A DNA stretch of 64,000 nt. Source: UBA8752 sp049610565 (GTDB lineage Bacteria > Bacteroidota > Bacteroidia > Flavobacteriales_D > Sanyastnellaceae). Numbering within the stretch: position 1 is the first letter of the stretch; the number at the start of each line of letters is the position of its first letter. The DNA lies in the NCBI GenBank assembly GCA_049610565.1, contig JBMYZR010000007.1, positions 1-64,000 on the forward strand, written 5' to 3'. Below are positions 63,011 through 64,000 of the stretch, piece by piece. The position numbers and the translations under genes are program-made. Below the pieces are notes generated by a model that worked only from the letters and a program-made list of their open reading frames with translations, did no database searches and was not told the origin of the DNA.

Positions 63011-64000
63011 CCGTTCGCCAAAGAAACCATCCAGAACCCGTGCACGCGTCGAACCCAGAGCAAGCCGACCCCGTTCCAGACCGCCATGCCGATTGCGGCG
63101 GACAGCGCCGCGCCGATCAGGCCATGGTCCGGAACCAGCATGACACCGAGCACCACCTGAACGGCGGCGGACAACGCCAGGATGAGCAGTCCCGCCCGCT
63201 CGCCGCCGGTCATGTTGAGCAGGTACATCACCGGGCCGGACAGGGCGTTGAGGGCCTGGGCCGCAGCCAGGATGCCCAGCGCCGTGACCGCCTCTGCGCT
63301 GGCAAAGGCCGGACCCCAGAACGACAGCAACCAGGGGCCCAATGCGAGGAGGAACAGCAGGCCGGGCACAGCAACGGCCGTGTTGAGCCAGCCGATGCGG
63401 TGAACGGTGCGCCGCAAACCCGCGCGGTCCCCGGCGGCATGCAGGGCACCGAATGTGGGGGCGCCCAGCGCATTGACCGCAAACTGGGTGAAGGTCAGCA
63501 GGGCGGCCAGTCGGAACGCCGCGCGGTAATGGGCCACATCGGTCTCCGTCAACCAGGCGGACAGCATGGCCGTGTCGGCCCAGGACAGCACGAGGTGAAG
63601 CACACTGCCGATCCAGATGGGCAAGGCCAGACGGCTCATCCCCACCACTGGCTCCGGTTCGGACAGGGGGCCGGTCCGGAATCGATGGCGAAACCACCAG
63701 CCAGCAGCCACCAAGGCCACCAAGGCCATGCCGACGGCGGACATCACCAGTGCCATCACCGGGTCGTCGACCCCGAAGGCGATCAGGAGGCCCGCCAGCA
63801 ACATCCACCACCCCGGCTGGAACAGCGCATAGGTGGACACGTGTCCCGTGCCGCGGAGGCATTCTGCCAACCAACCGATGACCACCCACGCTCCGATGCC
63901 CCACCCAATCCACGAGGACGGACTGAGGCCCTGATCGGGGCCGAACACCTGTGACCCGGCCAATCCGGCGAGGAGGCCAATGCCCACCATCCCCCCGGTC
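62992..64000 (-). CDS. Polysaccharide flippase-like membrane protein (5' end cut by window end)
   Basis: At least 332 residues of a multi-pass membrane protein, open to base 64000. About ten hydrophobic segments and a lack of enzyme motifs fit the MVF/Wzx flippase family, which moves lipid-linked sugars across the inner membrane. The TM pattern includes LALPIWIGSVLHLVLSWADT and FRLAALLTFTQFAVNALG. With the overlapping sulfotransferase it suggests export of a modified surface glycan. Subfamily is uncertain because the N-terminus is missing. Confidence 0.78.
   Translation of the reverse strand, partial: TGGMVGIGLLAGLAGSQVFGPDQGLSPSSWIGWGIGAWVVIGWLAECLRGTGHVSTYALFQPGWWMLLAGLLIAFGVDDPVMALVMSAVGMALVALVAAGWWFRHRFRTGPLSEPEPVVGMSRLALPIWIGSVLHLVLSWADTAMLSAWLTETDVAHYRAAFRLAALLTFTQFAVNALGAPTFGALHAAGDRAGLRRTVHRIGWLNTAVAVPGLLFLLALGPWLLSFWGPAFASAEAVTALGILAAAQALNALSGPVMYLLNMTGGERAGLLILALSAAVQVVLGVMLVPDHGLIGAALSAAIGMAVWNGVGLLWVRRVHGFWMVSLANGWWRRS

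Overview
The window looks like chromosomal core sequence from a GC-rich member of the Bacteroidota, most likely a Flavobacteriales-type lineage. The evidence is: a very large secreted protein ending in a type IX secretion (T9SS) sorting domain; an IPExxxVDY-family gene between rnc and pyk; Bacteroidota-style -7 promoter elements (TAnnTTTG or TAnnTTCG) with no visible Shine-Dalgarno sequences; and the gene sets yicC-gmk-nadD, prs-rplY-pth and dut-NTPase-TPR-DUF4292-envC. Genus and species cannot be read from the sequence. I see no insertion sequence, prophage, integrase or CRISPR array. Apart from the secreted-protein block, the window reads as ordinary vertical genome. No stretch over 300 bases lacks a gene.

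Layout. 1-611: 5' part of ileS. 690-4772 (minus): acpP-fabF-rnc-IPExxxVDY-pyk. 4905-7095 (minus): mlaE-mlaF coupled to an iodotyrosine-deiodinase-like flavoprotein. 7325-11610 (minus): recX, prfB, fumC, a small lipoprotein and manC. 11695-14516: a DUF349 protein, a stand-alone receiver protein and a polysaccharide deacetylase. 14615-17422: leuS. 17583-28912: a 3349-residue modular T9SS protein, then a YadA-head-like repeat protein. 28982-36528: tRNA-Gln, an aldehyde dehydrogenase, an OmpA-like lipoprotein, a DCGG-repeat lipoprotein, recJ and dnaG. 36602-38610: a two-component system. 38681-42941: prs-rplY-pth facing yicC-gmk-nadD. 43006-49513: polyprenyl synthase, MORN lipoprotein, glucosaminidase, the tyrosine-catabolic pair hmgA-hppD and a two-domain ABC ATPase. 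49523-57906: enoyl-CoA hydratase, dut, sugar nucleotidyltransferase, TPR and DUF4292 lipoproteins, an EnvC-like protein, and feoB facing feoA. 58023-61834: tRNA-Val, a small conserved protein, and a coupled polyamine operon. 62072-64000: sulfotransferase and a flippase-like protein cut by the window end.

How the genes work together. Many neighbours overlap by ATGA or TGATG, so translational coupling is the rule. The most coherent pathway is arginine decarboxylase, agmatinase and a deoxyhypusine-synthase-like enzyme (61834 to 58405). I read it as arginine to agmatine to putrescine to probably homospermidine. Tyrosine breakdown (hppD, hmgA), envelope maintenance (Mla, EnvC, glucosaminidase, OmpA-like and TPR lipoproteins), iron uptake (Feo) and surface display (the T9SS giant and the YadA-like protein) are the other themes. 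Other points worth attention are a primase zinc finger with all its ligands replaced, an SPY instead of SPF tripeptide in RF2, and -7 elements only 4-6 bases from start codons, which suggest leaderless mRNAs.
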